The notes: generated from the letters alone by a model not told the origin. A DNA stretch of 64,000 nucleotides from Rhizorhapis sp036570425 (GCA_036570425.1 DATCYF010000016.1:1-64000); one strand, 5' to 3'. Shown: positions 19,084-28,280, counted from the stretch's first letter. Numbers and translations: made by a program.

Positions 19084-19407
19084 CTATTGCCCCTCCGGTA
19101 TTTCAACAATCAACCCGTCGGAGAGCGGGGTCAGGTTGACCTGGCACGCCAGCCGCGAGTTGGGGCGGGCATCAACGGGCGCGCCGGAGATCATCGCTTC
19201 CTCCGTCGAGCCGGGCGCGACGCTGCCGATGCGCTCCACCCATGCCGGGTCGATGTAGACATGGCATGTTCCGCAGGCGCATTGGCCGCCACAATCGCCC
19301 GGGATGCCTGCGATGTCGTTGGCCAGCGCAACGTGCATCAGATTGTCGCCCGCGGTCGCCGTGACGATGCATTCGTCACCCTCCGCCTGTCGAAATATGA
19401 TCTGCAT
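19084..19407 (-). CDS. [2Fe-2S] ferredoxin, adrenodoxin/putidaredoxin type
   Basis: A 107-residue electron carrier. The cluster ligands follow the adrenodoxin spacing C-x5-C-x2-C in DCGGQCACGTCHV, with the fourth Cys in RLACQV. An extra Cys sits within the first spacer. The frame runs 15 codons further up, but the ATG of MQIIFRQ follows a GGGAGAGGA ribosome site and matches the family length. It most likely feeds electrons to the P450 encoded 35 bases downstream in the same operon, and possibly to the second P450 on the other strand. Confidence 0.92.
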   Translation of the reverse strand: MQIIFRQAEGDECIVTATAGDNLMHVALANDIAGIPGDCGGQCACGTCHVYIDPAWVERIGSVAPGSTEEAMISGAPVDARPNSRLACQVNLTPLSDGLIVEIPEGQ

Positions 19408-19553
19408 TCCTCTCCCACTTTGTTGTCCGTGCCGAGGTTTACGAACCGACATATTTCCATTGTCGACTCTTATGGAAAGGCTGATATATCACGGAACCCC
19501 ATAGACAAAAGCGGGAAAACAGCGATTGCCCGCATATTGGATGAGGATAGCAT

Positions 19554-19943
19554 ATGGACGAGCGGACGGAGAAGAATCGGGAAATCGCGCTACGTTTGGT
19601 GAAAGCCGTCGGATCAGGCGACATGCCCGTGGTGGAAAGTCTGGTCCATCCCGATCTCGACTGGTGGCTGAACGGCATGGGGCACCTGGATCACGACGCG
19701 TTTATTGCGTCGCTGCATATGTTGCACAGCGCCAAGAGCGGCGGATTCACGGTGGTCACCTCGACTGCCGAGGCGGATCGCGTGGTGATCGAGATGGTGG
19801 GGCATTTCGAATATGAGGATGGGCGCGTCTACGACAATAATTATTGTGAGCTGATGACGATAAAGGACGGGCTGGTCTACAAGGTCCACGCCTTTTTCGA
19901 CATCGCGGCGGCCGAAAAGGCGTTTGCGGCCATGCTGAACTAG
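19554..19943 (+). CDS. NTF2/SnoaL-like (ketosteroid isomerase-like) protein
   Basis: A 129-residue single-domain protein of the NTF2-like cone fold. An N-terminal helix is followed by VESLVHPDLDWWLNGMG, then beta strands ending YCELMTIKDGLVYKVHAFFD. Such proteins act as isomerases, cyclases or dehydratases on small hydrophobic substrates. The gene is divergent from the ferredoxin-P450 operon and 59 bases ahead of a second P450 gene, so a role in the same oxidation pathway is likely. The reaction cannot be assigned. Confidence 0.8.
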   Translation: MDERTEKNREIALRLVKAVGSGDMPVVESLVHPDLDWWLNGMGHLDHDAFIASLHMLHSAKSGGFTVVTSTAEADRVVIEMVGHFEYEDGRVYDNNYCELMTIKDGLVYKVHAFFDIAAAEKAFAAMLN

Positions 19944-20002
19944 ACCCGGTCGTGCATTCCCGGATAGTTTCCCGGAGCAAGGACTTGTAAGGAGGCGCAA
20001 AG

Positions 20003-21244
20003 GTGAGCGCGACATTATCGTCCAACGTCCCCGTTTTCACTGAACTCGATCCGCTTGATCCCGAGCAGGTCGCCACTCCGCATCGTTGGCTGCGGGAAGC
20101 ACGCCGGAACCAGCCCGTTTTTTTTATGCCCAAATATGGCTGGTACGTCGTCACTCGTCTTGATGACATAACGCGCATCGCCAACGATCCCGGGACCTTC
20201 TCAAACCGGATGTTCGTCACGGTCCCGGAAGTCCCGGCGCGATTTCGCGACCGGCTGCCAAACGGGTTTCCGATGAAGGTTCAACTCGCCGCAGCGGATC
20301 CACCGGCTCACGGCCGCCTGAAGCGCTTCATGCAGGCCGCCCTTTCGCCCCGGACCATCGCCGCTCACGCCGACCAGATTGGTCAGATCGCGCATCGGCT
20401 TGTCGATGAGATGCTACGCAGTCCCGATCGCCAGGCAAATCTCGTGGCCACCTATGCCGATCGCATTCCGATGATGGCGATTGCCACGCTGCTCGATGCC
20501 CCGGTAGAAGACTATCATCGCTATCGGGAATGGGTCGACGCCTCGCTCGAACTCATCACCACCGATCCTTCCCCCGCGCGGCTAGATGTTCTCGCTGAAA
20601 CGCTGGTGGACTTCGACAGCTTCATCCGCAAGCTGATCCACGACCGGCGGGAACGCTCTGGCGAGGACGCGATCTCGAAGATGCTCGCCGCAGCCAGCAA
20701 GGACGATGCACTTAGCGAGGAAGAAGTTCTCGGCCTGGTCAGCTCGATGCTTCTCGGCGGCACGGACACGACCAGCACAGCCATCGGCAATATGGTGTGG
20801 AGTCTTCTCACGCATCGCTCTCAGTGGGAGGCCGTGCGCGCCGACCGCAGCCTGCTCGCCAAAACGTTCGAGGAGAGCGTGCGCTTCAAGGACCCGGGGC
20901 GGGGGCCGATCAGGCTTGCCACGCGAGATACGGAGATCCGGGGCGTACCGATCCCCCAAGGATCGCTGATTCAGCTCTGCACGATGGCCGCGGACCACGA
21001 TGAGACCGTCTTCGATCGCGCCGAACAGTTCGATATCTTTCGTGACGACCTGAAGATCGCACCGGCCTGGGGCCGCGGCATTCATATGTGCGTCGGCCGC
21101 GTGCTCGCGCATATGGAAGGTGAGATTGCGCTCGACACTCTACTCGATCGTATCCCCGATCTCGAACTCGTCGGCGATGGCGGCCGCTCGTACACGCCGC
21201 AGCTGATGATGCCGACATTGCGTACCCTGAATGTCAGATGGTGA
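20003..21244 (+). CDS. cytochrome P450 with a Trp in the heme-binding motif
   Basis: A 413-residue soluble P450. A GTG start follows a perfect TAAGGAGG ribosome site. The I-helix motif is LLGGTDTTST and the ExxR is in EESVRF. The heme loop reads WGRGIHMCVG with ligand Cys364, so the normally conserved first Phe of FGxGxHxCxG is Trp356. That residue packs near the heme and Cys ligand and tunes redox potential in known P450s. The codon is TGG in the sequence given. The gene is cotranscribed with the NTF2-like gene and divergent from ferredoxin-P450. Its substrate is unknown. Confidence 0.93.
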   Translation: MSATLSSNVPVFTELDPLDPEQVATPHRWLREARRNQPVFFMPKYGWYVVTRLDDITRIANDPGTFSNRMFVTVPEVPARFRDRLPNGFPMKVQLAAADPPAHGRLKRFMQAALSPRTIAAHADQIGQIAHRLVDEMLRSPDRQANLVATYADRIPMMAIATLLDAPVEDYHRYREWVDASLELITTDPSPARLDVLAETLVDFDSFIRKLIHDRRERSGEDAISKMLAAASKDDALSEEEVLGLVSSMLLGGTDTTSTAIGNMVWSLLTHRSQWEAVRADRSLLAKTFEESVRFKDPGRGPIRLATRDTEIRGVPIPQGSLIQLCTMAADHDETVFDRAEQFDIFRDDLKIAPAWGRGIHMCVGRVLAHMEGEIALDTLLDRIPDLELVGDGGRSYTPQLMMPTLRTLNVRW

Positions 21245-21438
21245 TCGGCGAGACCCGCCGCAGGCTAACAACGGCAACTCTCAGGTAGACTGCTGACCCC
21301 TGTAATTTCTGACGGACGCTTCCTGATAGCGAGCGACTGAAGTGGTCAGCTAAATCCTCGCTGTCGTGGTGATCCTTGCGATATTGGATGGGACACCGGC
21401 GTTACTGGCTAGACCATTGAAGCAATGATTGGCCTCTT

Positions 21439-21464
21439 TCCTCCCCAGGCTGGGCTGGGGAGGA
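21439..21464. repeat. intergenic inverted repeat
   Basis: TCCTCCCCAG and CTGGGGAGGA form a perfect 10-bp stem with a 6-base loop in the 300-base spacer between the P450 and DUF952 genes, which converge here. It could be a bidirectional terminator or a REP-like element. Similar CCCTCTCC/GGAGAGGG repeats occur near 34.9 kb and 63.1 kb. Confidence 0.5.
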
Positions 21465-21544
21465 ATATCTCGTGGCGCATACCGGCTGTTCTATACGAGC
21501 CTGATCGCCGACAATGAGCGTCAGCGCCGCACTGTTGCCCGCAA

Positions 21545-21898
21545 TTAGTGCAGGAATCCCGCTGGAAAGCTGTGCTTGCCGTCCGTTCCAAGGCGAAGCA
21601 CGGCTTTCGTCACAACCGCGCTCAAAGGGAGCGGCCCGTAAAGGTGCGGGAAAAGCTGCCCCCCGCGTGAGACTTCCCACTTCACCTTGTCCCCCACCGC
21701 AGCAAGATCGACCATCGCAAGGATAAGATCGTCTTGTCCTGCGAAATGCTTCGTCACTGTTTCCGCAGTCTGTGCTTGGGTGGACAAGTGAATATAGCCG
21801 TCCGCCAGATCGACGGGCGCGCCTTCAAACACGCCGTCAGCCCGCAAAGTATCCCATTGTTCGCGCGTCAATATCTTATAGGCGAACAGTTCGGCCAT
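21545..21898 (-). CDS. DUF952 domain-containing protein
   Basis: A 117-residue protein of the DUF952 family. Typical features are YKILTREQWDTL at the start, the GYIHLSTQAQ strand and the terminal LFPHLYGPLP segment. The fold is related to ADP-ribosyl-transferring or RNA phosphotransferase-like proteins, but no activity is established. The ATG lies two bases after the gyrA stop on the same strand, so it is very likely translated from the gyrA message. Confidence 0.85.
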   Translation of the reverse strand: MAELFAYKILTREQWDTLRADGVFEGAPVDLADGYIHLSTQAQTAETVTKHFAGQDDLILAMVDLAAVGDKVKWEVSRGGQLFPHLYGPLPLSAVVTKAVLRLGTDGKHSFPAGFLH

Positions 21899-21900
21899 GC

Positions 21901-24615
21901 TCAGGCCTCGCCAGCATCGCTTGCCTCGACTATCTCTTCAGCCTCATCCATTGGGCTTGTCTCATCGCCGTCGTCCTCGATCTTCGCGGCGCTCACGACA
22001 TGCTCGTTGTCAGCGACATTGAACAGTCGCACGCCCGCCGATTTGCGGCCAATCACGCGTAGGGAATCGAGCCCCATGCGAATGAGCTTCGCCTGATTGG
22101 TGACGAGCATCAGATGATCGTCTTTCCTGGCGGGGAAGCTGGCGACGACAGGACCGTTCCGTTCGATATTGTCGATATTGGTGATCCCCTGACCACCCCG
22201 GCCTGTGCGGCGATATTCGTAGGCGGAGGACAATTTGCCATAGCCATTAGCGCACACGGTAAGGATGAACTGCTCCCGCTCCACCAACTCTTCGAAGCGG
22301 CTGGCAGGCATCGTCGGTTCGCCTTCCTTCTCCGGCTTCCAGGGGGCAAAGCGCAGATAATCCTCGCGCTCCTCCTGCTTGGTGCCGACCCTGTGAAGAA
22401 TGGAAAGCGAGATTACCTCATCGTCCTCCTTCAGCGTCATGCCCCGAACACCTGTCGAGGTGCGGCTTTGGAATTCGCGCACATCAGTGGCGGCGAAGCG
22501 AATGGCCTTGCCTTGCCGTGTGGCGAGCAGCACGTCGTCGCCCTCAGTCAGCAATGCGACCCCGATCAGGCGATCGGTTGCGCCCTCATCAAAGCGCATT
22601 GCGATCTTGCCGTTGGTGGGAACATTGGTGAAGGAATCCATGCTGTTCCGTCGCACGCCACCAAGGGCGGTGACAAACACGACATGGAGGTTCTTCCACT
22701 CTTCCTCATCTTCCGGCAACGGCAGCACCGTCTGGATGATTTCACCATTGGCCAGCGGCAGCAGGTTGACCATTGGCCGCCCGCGCGTGGCCGGACCGCC
22801 TTCCGGCAAGCGCCACACTTTCATGCGGTAAACCTTGCCGTGATTGGAGAAGAACAAAACGGGCGTGTGCGTGCTGGTGACGAACAGATTGGTGACGGCG
22901 TCCTCGTCCTTCGTAGTCATACCGGCGCGGCCCTTGCCGCCACGCGCCTGAGCGCGGAAGCTGTCCAGGCTGGTGCGCTTGATATAGCCCTGCAAGGTCA
23001 CGGTCACGACCATGTCCTCGTGCTCGATGAGGTCTTCATCCTCTATGCCATCGGCTGCGGGCGCGATGGTGGAGCGGCGGGGTGTCGCGAATTCGTCGCG
23101 GATCGCCTCAAACTCTTCCCGCATGACTGCGTAGAGTTTCACGCGGTCGCCCAGAATTGCGAGATATTCCGCGATATTATTGGCAAGCCCCTGCAACTCA
23201 TTCCCAATTTCGTCGCGGCCAAGCGCGGTCAAACGGTGGAGGCGCAGGTCCAATATGGCCCGTACCTGAAGGTCGCTGAGCTTGTAGGTTTCGCCTTCGA
23301 CTTCATGCTCGATGGCCTCGACCAGCCGGATGAAAGGCGCAATTTCCGCTACAGGCCACTCGCGCGCCAGCAAGGCTTCACGCGCAGCCACGGGGCTGGG
23401 CGATCCACGGATGATGCGGACCACCTCATCAAGATTTGTGACGGCGATGACAAGGCCAAGCAAGAGATGCGCCCGATCACGCGCCTTGTTCAGTTCGAAC
23501 TTGGTGCGGCGCGTGATGACCTCTTCGCGGAACTTGACGAAAGCGTCGATGATGTCGCGCAGGTTGAGCAGTTCGGGCCGTCCGCCGCGAATGGCGAGCA
23601 TATTGGCCGGGAAGCTCGACTGAGCGGGCGTGTGCCGCCAAAGCTGGTTGAGCACCACGTCCGGAGTGGCGTCGCGCTTCAGGTCGATGACAATGCGCAC
23701 GCCCAGCCGATTGGACTCGTCGCGAATGTCGGAAACGCCCTCGATCCGTTTGTCCTTGGCCGCTTCGGCGATCTTTTCCACCAGGCCGGATTTGCCGACT
23801 TGATAGGGAATTTCGGTCAGTACCACGGATCGACGGTCGCCGCGCCCTTCCTCGACTTCGTAGCGAGAACGCATGATGATCGATCCACGCCCCGTCTGAT
23901 AGGCAGAACGCGCGCCCGATTGGCCGAGGATCAGCCCGCCCGTCGGAAAATCAGGGCCGGGAACGATCTCGAACAGTTCATCCACAGTGATGCCGGGATT
24001 GTCTATATAGGCCAGGCAGGCGGCCATGACTTCGCCCAGATTATGCGGAGGAATGTTGGTCGCCATGCCAACCGCGATGCCGCCCGCGCCATTGACGAGC
24101 AGATTGGGGAACCGGGCAGGAAGCACCTGCGGCTCGGTTTCCGATGCATCGTAATTGGGCGTGAAATCGACTGTATCCTTGTCGAGATCTTCAAGCAGGC
24201 TGTTGGAAACCTTGGCGAGCCGCGCTTCGGTATACCGCATCGCTGCGGGGTCGTCCGGGTCCATTGATCCGAAATTGCCCTGGCCATCGATGAGCATGAC
24301 CCGCATCGACCAATCCTGGGCCAGACGGGCAAGAGCGAAGTAGATCGCGCTGTCACCGTGCGGGTGGTATTTACCCATGACGTCGCCGACGATGCGGCTG
24401 CACTTGCGATAGGGCCTGCCCGCGACATAGCCGGCCTCCTGACAGGCATAGAGAATGCGACGATGTACCGGCTTCAGACCGTCTCGTACGTCAGGCAAGG
24501 CGCGGCTGACGATGACCGACATGGCGTAGTCGAGATAGCTCGACTTCATCTCGTCGACGATGTTGATGGGGCTGATGTCCGAAGGATCTGCGAGGACTGT
24601 CTCGTCGCTGCTCAA
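21901..24615 (-). CDS. gyrA: DNA gyrase subunit A
   Basis: A 904-residue GyrA, catalytic subunit of the A2B2 topoisomerase that introduces negative supercoils. The breakage-reunion domain has the active Tyr128 in AAMRYTEARL (E. coli Tyr122). The C-terminal pinwheel carries a GyrA-box QARGGKG that marks gyrase rather than topoisomerase IV. The tail is acidic. The quinolone-determining region reads HPHGDSAIYFALAR: Ser89 equals E. coli Ser83, but position 93 (E. coli Asp87) is Phe, codon TTC on the coding strand. That position is normally Asp or Glu and anchors the quinolone magnesium-water bridge. DUF952 follows two bases downstream. Confidence 0.98.
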   Translation of the reverse strand: MSSDETVLADPSDISPINIVDEMKSSYLDYAMSVIVSRALPDVRDGLKPVHRRILYACQEAGYVAGRPYRKCSRIVGDVMGKYHPHGDSAIYFALARLAQDWSMRVMLIDGQGNFGSMDPDDPAAMRYTEARLAKVSNSLLEDLDKDTVDFTPNYDASETEPQVLPARFPNLLVNGAGGIAVGMATNIPPHNLGEVMAACLAYIDNPGITVDELFEIVPGPDFPTGGLILGQSGARSAYQTGRGSIIMRSRYEVEEGRGDRRSVVLTEIPYQVGKSGLVEKIAEAAKDKRIEGVSDIRDESNRLGVRIVIDLKRDATPDVVLNQLWRHTPAQSSFPANMLAIRGGRPELLNLRDIIDAFVKFREEVITRRTKFELNKARDRAHLLLGLVIAVTNLDEVVRIIRGSPSPVAAREALLAREWPVAEIAPFIRLVEAIEHEVEGETYKLSDLQVRAILDLRLHRLTALGRDEIGNELQGLANNIAEYLAILGDRVKLYAVMREEFEAIRDEFATPRRSTIAPAADGIEDEDLIEHEDMVVTVTLQGYIKRTSLDSFRAQARGGKGRAGMTTKDEDAVTNLFVTSTHTPVLFFSNHGKVYRMKVWRLPEGGPATRGRPMVNLLPLANGEIIQTVLPLPEDEEEWKNLHVVFVTALGGVRRNSMDSFTNVPTNGKIAMRFDEGATDRLIGVALLTEGDDVLLATRQGKAIRFAATDVREFQSRTSTGVRGMTLKEDDEVISLSILHRVGTKQEEREDYLRFAPWKPEKEGEPTMPASRFEELVEREQFILTVCANGYGKLSSAYEYRRTGRGGQGITNIDNIERNGPVVASFPARKDDHLMLVTNQAKLIRMGLDSLRVIGRKSAGVRLFNVADNEHVVSAAKIEDDGDETSPMDEAEEIVEASDAGEA

Positions 24616-24724
24616 AATCTGACTCTTTTCACTATATTACCAATATTGCCAATGGGTGCGGACCCTAGCGGAGGGGCCGGGGCCTGTCACCCCTCGCGCA
24701 CGCGCGCGCGTGAGAAAATTGCGG

Positions 24725-25480
24725 TCATCGGCGGACGAAGCGCCATATATTCTCCTCCGATCCGTCCGGGTCATGGACGTAGCCGTCGCTGTCGAAACTT
24801 TTAAGCGATTCGGGCTCGGAGAGATGATGTTCGCACATATAACGCGCCATCATGCCCCGCGCCCGTTTCGCAGCGAAGCTGTTGAAGCGAAGGCCGTTCG
24901 GGCCCTCCTCACGAAAATCGATGGAGATTACGCGGATGGGGGAGGGAATGTGCGTCTGGGCGGCCCTCCAATATTCGTTGCTGGCCAGATTGACGAGTAC
25001 ATCCGTGCCAAGCTCGGCCATGTCCTGCGCGATCATGGCGGCGATGCGGTCGCCCCAATAGCCATAGAGATTCTTCGCCTTTGGAGCCCAGCGTGTTCCC
25101 ATTTCCAGGCGATAGGGCCGAATGCTGTCCAGCGGGCGCAGCAGGCCATAGAGGCCGGAAAGGATGCGCACATGATCTTGCGCGAAATCGATTGATTCAG
25201 GAGGGAGCGTGCCAGCTTCGAAGCCGACGTAAACGTCGCCTGAAAAGGCGTAGATCGCCGGACGTTCAGGCTGGTCGAAGAAATCGGAGTAGCGCCCGGC
25301 GTTAAGCTCCGCCAGCGCATCGGAAATATGCATGATCCGCTTCAGGTCAGCCGCTTTCAATTTCGCGGCCGCTCTGGCCAATTCCTTCGTCTGCTTTGGA
25401 AAGCGAATGTCCGTGGAAGCAATGTCGGGAATGCGGGAACTGTAATCGAGTGATTTGGCAGGTGAGAGAAGGGCAAGCAT
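24725..25480 (-). CDS. yaaA: peroxide stress protein YaaA
   Basis: A 251-residue protein of the YaaA/DUF328 family. It has the N-terminal LLSPAKSLDY signature, a central AIYAFSGDVYVGFEAGTL segment with DHVRILSGLYGLLRPLD, and LVNLASNEYW plus IDFREEGPNGLRF downstream. E. coli YaaA lowers free intracellular iron during peroxide stress and binds DNA; this is known of the family, not shown here. It lies upstream of gyrA in the same orientation with about a 110-base gap, and is divergent from the exported TPR-like genes. No OxyR site was recognised. Confidence 0.93.
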   Translation of the reverse strand: MLALLSPAKSLDYSSRIPDIASTDIRFPKQTKELARAAAKLKAADLKRIMHISDALAELNAGRYSDFFDQPERPAIYAFSGDVYVGFEAGTLPPESIDFAQDHVRILSGLYGLLRPLDSIRPYRLEMGTRWAPKAKNLYGYWGDRIAAMIAQDMAELGTDVLVNLASNEYWRAAQTHIPSPIRVISIDFREEGPNGLRFNSFAAKRARGMMARYMCEHHLSEPESLKSFDSDGYVHDPDGSEENIWRFVRR

Positions 25481-25654
25481 GGGGCCCGCCTAGCCCAAGG
25501 CAATGCTCCGGTCAAAGGGTGCGCCAAACGCGTTCAACCGGTATTCAGTCGCGATTGGTTAGTTCCGCCATTAACAGTTGGTCTTGTGCGGTGGTTAAGC
25601 TCAATCTACTGACATCTGAGAGCTGTGCAGGAAGTTAATGGAGGGATAAGTCTT

Positions 25655-26935
25655 ATGCGTTTCGTTTCTACCATGGCCCTTGGCCTGATGCTGTCGATCG
25701 GCGGTGCGGCCGTGGTTGGCGTATCGCCCGCGATCGCCGCCAAGAAAGAAAAGGCGCCCGGCCAGGATTTCAGTAATGCATTCCGGGAAGTCGCCGCCAA
25801 TCTTCAGAAATCCGTCCAATCGAAGGATTTCGAAGCGGCAAAGACGCAGTTGGCTGCTGCTGAGTCGGCTGCCTCCACCCCGGACGACAAATTCCTGCTG
25901 GGCCAGTTCCGGCTTCAGATCGGCCTCGGCCTGAAGGATGAAGCGATGCAGCGCGCTGGCGTCGAAGGGATGCTGGCGAGCGGTGCGACACCGGCTGCCG
26001 ATGCACCCAAATATCATTTTTACGCGGGACAGTTCGCGCTGAACGCAAATGATGCCGACGCGGCGATCCCGCACCTCCAGCAGGCCGTCGATGGCGGATA
26101 TCCCGGCAGCGCTCCTCACATTATGCTGGCCGAAGCCCATTTCAAGAAGGCGACTTCCACTGCCAAGGGAAACCAGTTGACCCCGGCGGGCAAGGCGGCT
26201 GTGCAGGCCGGTCTGCCCCATTTGAAAATGGCTGCGGAAATTGAAAAAACCGCCACTGGCAAGGTTCCGGCGGGCTGGTACGACCGCGGGTTCCAGCTCG
26301 CTTATGTTGCTGGCCTGCCGGAGGCGCCGGAATGGGCTCTCCTTTCCGTGCAGTCAGATCCGACTCCCAAGAACTGGCGCAGCCTGCTGCGCGGTTATCA
26401 GGACACGCATAAAGCGCTCTCCAAAGCTGAAAATCTCGATCTCATGCGCCTGATGCGTCAGACGGGTTCGCTGGACAGCGAATATGACTATTCCGAATAT
26501 GCCGAAGCGGCGTTCAGCAGCGGTTTGCCGGGAGAAGCCAAGGCGATCATCGATGAAGGGCGTAGCAAGGGCAAGGTCGGAGCCACGCGCCTGTCCGAGG
26601 TTTATTCACTCGCCAGCGGCAAGATCGCGAGCGACAAGGCATCGCTTGCCGCAGGTGAGCGGGATGCAGCGAAGGCAGCCAATGGCAAGATCGCCGCTTC
26701 CATCGGTGACGCCTATCTTGGCTATGGCGATTATGCGAAGGCGGCAACGCTTTACCGGCTGGGACTGCAGAAGGGATCGGTCGACGCCAATGAAGTCAAT
26801 ACCCGCCTTGGCATCGCACTGGCGAAATCGGGGGATCTGGCCGGTGCGAAGACTGCCTTTGAAGCCGTAAAAGGCGGCTCTCGGCAGGATATTGCCAAAT
26901 ATTGGCTGCTCTGGATCAACGCTCAACAGGCCTGA
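25655..26935 (+). CDS. exported TPR-like protein, paralogue 1
   Basis: A 426-residue protein with a signal peptide (cleavage near SPAIAAKK). The mature part is alpha-helical with TPR-like repeats (DAAIPHLQQAVDGGYPGSAP, YAKAATLYRLGLQKG, NTRLGIALAKSGDLAGAKTA). The frame opens at a GTG ten codons upstream, but the ATG chosen starts a proper signal peptide and follows a GGAGGG site. The next gene encodes a paralogue with the same layout and a matching C-terminal block ending WLLWIN. It is presumably periplasmic. No enzymatic motif is visible, and the function is unknown. Confidence 0.85.
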   Translation: MRFVSTMALGLMLSIGGAAVVGVSPAIAAKKEKAPGQDFSNAFREVAANLQKSVQSKDFEAAKTQLAAAESAASTPDDKFLLGQFRLQIGLGLKDEAMQRAGVEGMLASGATPAADAPKYHFYAGQFALNANDADAAIPHLQQAVDGGYPGSAPHIMLAEAHFKKATSTAKGNQLTPAGKAAVQAGLPHLKMAAEIEKTATGKVPAGWYDRGFQLAYVAGLPEAPEWALLSVQSDPTPKNWRSLLRGYQDTHKALSKAENLDLMRLMRQTGSLDSEYDYSEYAEAAFSSGLPGEAKAIIDEGRSKGKVGATRLSEVYSLASGKIASDKASLAAGERDAAKAANGKIAASIGDAYLGYGDYAKAATLYRLGLQKGSVDANEVNTRLGIALAKSGDLAGAKTAFEAVKGGSRQDIAKYWLLWINAQQA

Positions 26936-27018
26936 TCCGGCCATTCCGGCATGAACGGGAGCGGAATATTCTTCCGCTCCCATTTGGATTCCGGCCAGTC
27001 GGCCACTTGGGAGGATAC

Positions 27019-28266
27019 ATGAAAAAATTTGCGCGCAGCGGCCGGATAATTGCCGCGCTCGTTCTGGGGACGTCACTCACCATCACGGCTTCTCCGGCGG
27101 CGTTTGCCAAAAAGAAAAAGACGCAGACGCCCGATTTTACGCTGAGTGTTGCCTTTCGCTCTGCTGCGCGCGAAATTCAAACTGCTCTTGATACCGGGGA
27201 TACGGCCACCGCCAATGCGCGCATCGAATCGCTTGGTGGATTGGCGCAAACCCCTGCCGAGAAATATACCGCCGCCGCGCTTCGGATGCAGTTGGCCGGG
27301 AAACTCTCCGATGTGCAGGCGCAGCGGAAAGCGTTGACCGCTATGCTGCAAAGCGGCGGCGCGCCATCGAGCGACTTGCCTTACCTGCGCTATCTCGCGG
27401 GCTATTTCAGTTATGTGCTGAACGACATGAATGATGCGATCGCGCAGCTTACTTATGCGCGGCAGCTTGGTTATGCCGGTCCGCAAGTAACGTTGCTGTT
27501 GGCTGATGCCAATATTCGCCTGAAGAAGAATAGCGAAGGGCTCGCGCTCGTTAGCGAGGCAATGAAACAACAGCGTGCGGCAGGTGGGAGTATTGGTCAG
27601 CCCTGGTATGATCGGGCCGCCGCCATCAGCTATGCCATGAAGGACTGGAGCGGTGTTGCTGGTTGGTACAGGCTGAAACTGGCGGACTATCCGACGCCCG
27701 AAAACTGGCGCAGCGCCATCAGCAATTACATGGCCAATCCTGCACTCAATGCTGCCATGAAGCTTGATCTGTATCGCCTGCTGACTGCCAATGGGGCTCT
27801 GGCGAGTGAGCGGGATTATCAGGCCTATGCCGAAGCCGCTGTCCAGAACGGCCAATATGGCGAGGCCAAGGCGATTATTGAGGCAGGTCGCGCCGGTGGC
27901 AAGCTGCTGTCGAACGACGCCGCCACGGCAAGCATCTACAAAACCGCAAGCGCCCGCGCGACGAAAAACAAGGCAGCCCTCACTGCGCTTGCCGCCAAGG
28001 CTGGAGGCGCGAGTGAGGCTGCTGACGCCTATCTTGCGTGGGGCGATTATGCCCGTGCCGCCGAATTGTATCGGGCCGCTTTGAAGCAGACTCCCGCCGA
28101 TCCGGGGCAAGTCAATACGCGCCTCGGCATCGCACTGGCGCGTGCAGGGAATGTTGAAGAGGCTCGCAAGGCCTTGGCGGCTGTCACTGGTTCCTGGAGC
28201 GACGTCGCCCAGTTCTGGCTTTTGTGGGTCAATCAGAAACCAGCCGCTCAGCCAGCAAAAGCATAA
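27019..28266 (+). CDS. exported TPR-like protein, paralogue 2
   Basis: A 415-residue protein with a signal peptide (cleavage near SPAAFA) followed by KKKKTQTPDF. TPR-like helices include DAIAQLTYARQLGYAG, YARAAELYRAALKQ and NTRLGIALARAGNVEEARKA. It aligns by eye with the preceding protein over its whole length, including a KAIIEAGR/KAIIDEGR motif and the final WLLWVN. It is therefore a tandem duplication that has diverged. The ATG at this position follows a GGGAGGA ribosome site; the longer frame upstream overlaps the previous gene. The spacing of 83 bases suggests one operon. Function is unknown. Confidence 0.85.
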   Translation: MKKFARSGRIIAALVLGTSLTITASPAAFAKKKKTQTPDFTLSVAFRSAAREIQTALDTGDTATANARIESLGGLAQTPAEKYTAAALRMQLAGKLSDVQAQRKALTAMLQSGGAPSSDLPYLRYLAGYFSYVLNDMNDAIAQLTYARQLGYAGPQVTLLLADANIRLKKNSEGLALVSEAMKQQRAAGGSIGQPWYDRAAAISYAMKDWSGVAGWYRLKLADYPTPENWRSAISNYMANPALNAAMKLDLYRLLTANGALASERDYQAYAEAAVQNGQYGEAKAIIEAGRAGGKLLSNDAATASIYKTASARATKNKAALTALAAKAGGASEAADAYLAWGDYARAAELYRAALKQTPADPGQVNTRLGIALARAGNVEEARKALAAVTGSWSDVAQFWLLWVNQKPAAQPAKA

Positions 28267-28280
28267 GATCGGCTGAAATC

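Noticed and set aside
22114..24267. 717-codon open frame on the plus strand opposite gyrA
   Set aside because: It is the antisense of an unmistakable GyrA; the high GC third positions keep the opposite strand open. It has no motif and no ribosome site.
27073..28110. 345-codon minus-strand frame opposite the second TPR-like gene
   Set aside because: The plus strand has a signal peptide, ribosome site and a paralogue; the minus frame is its shadow.
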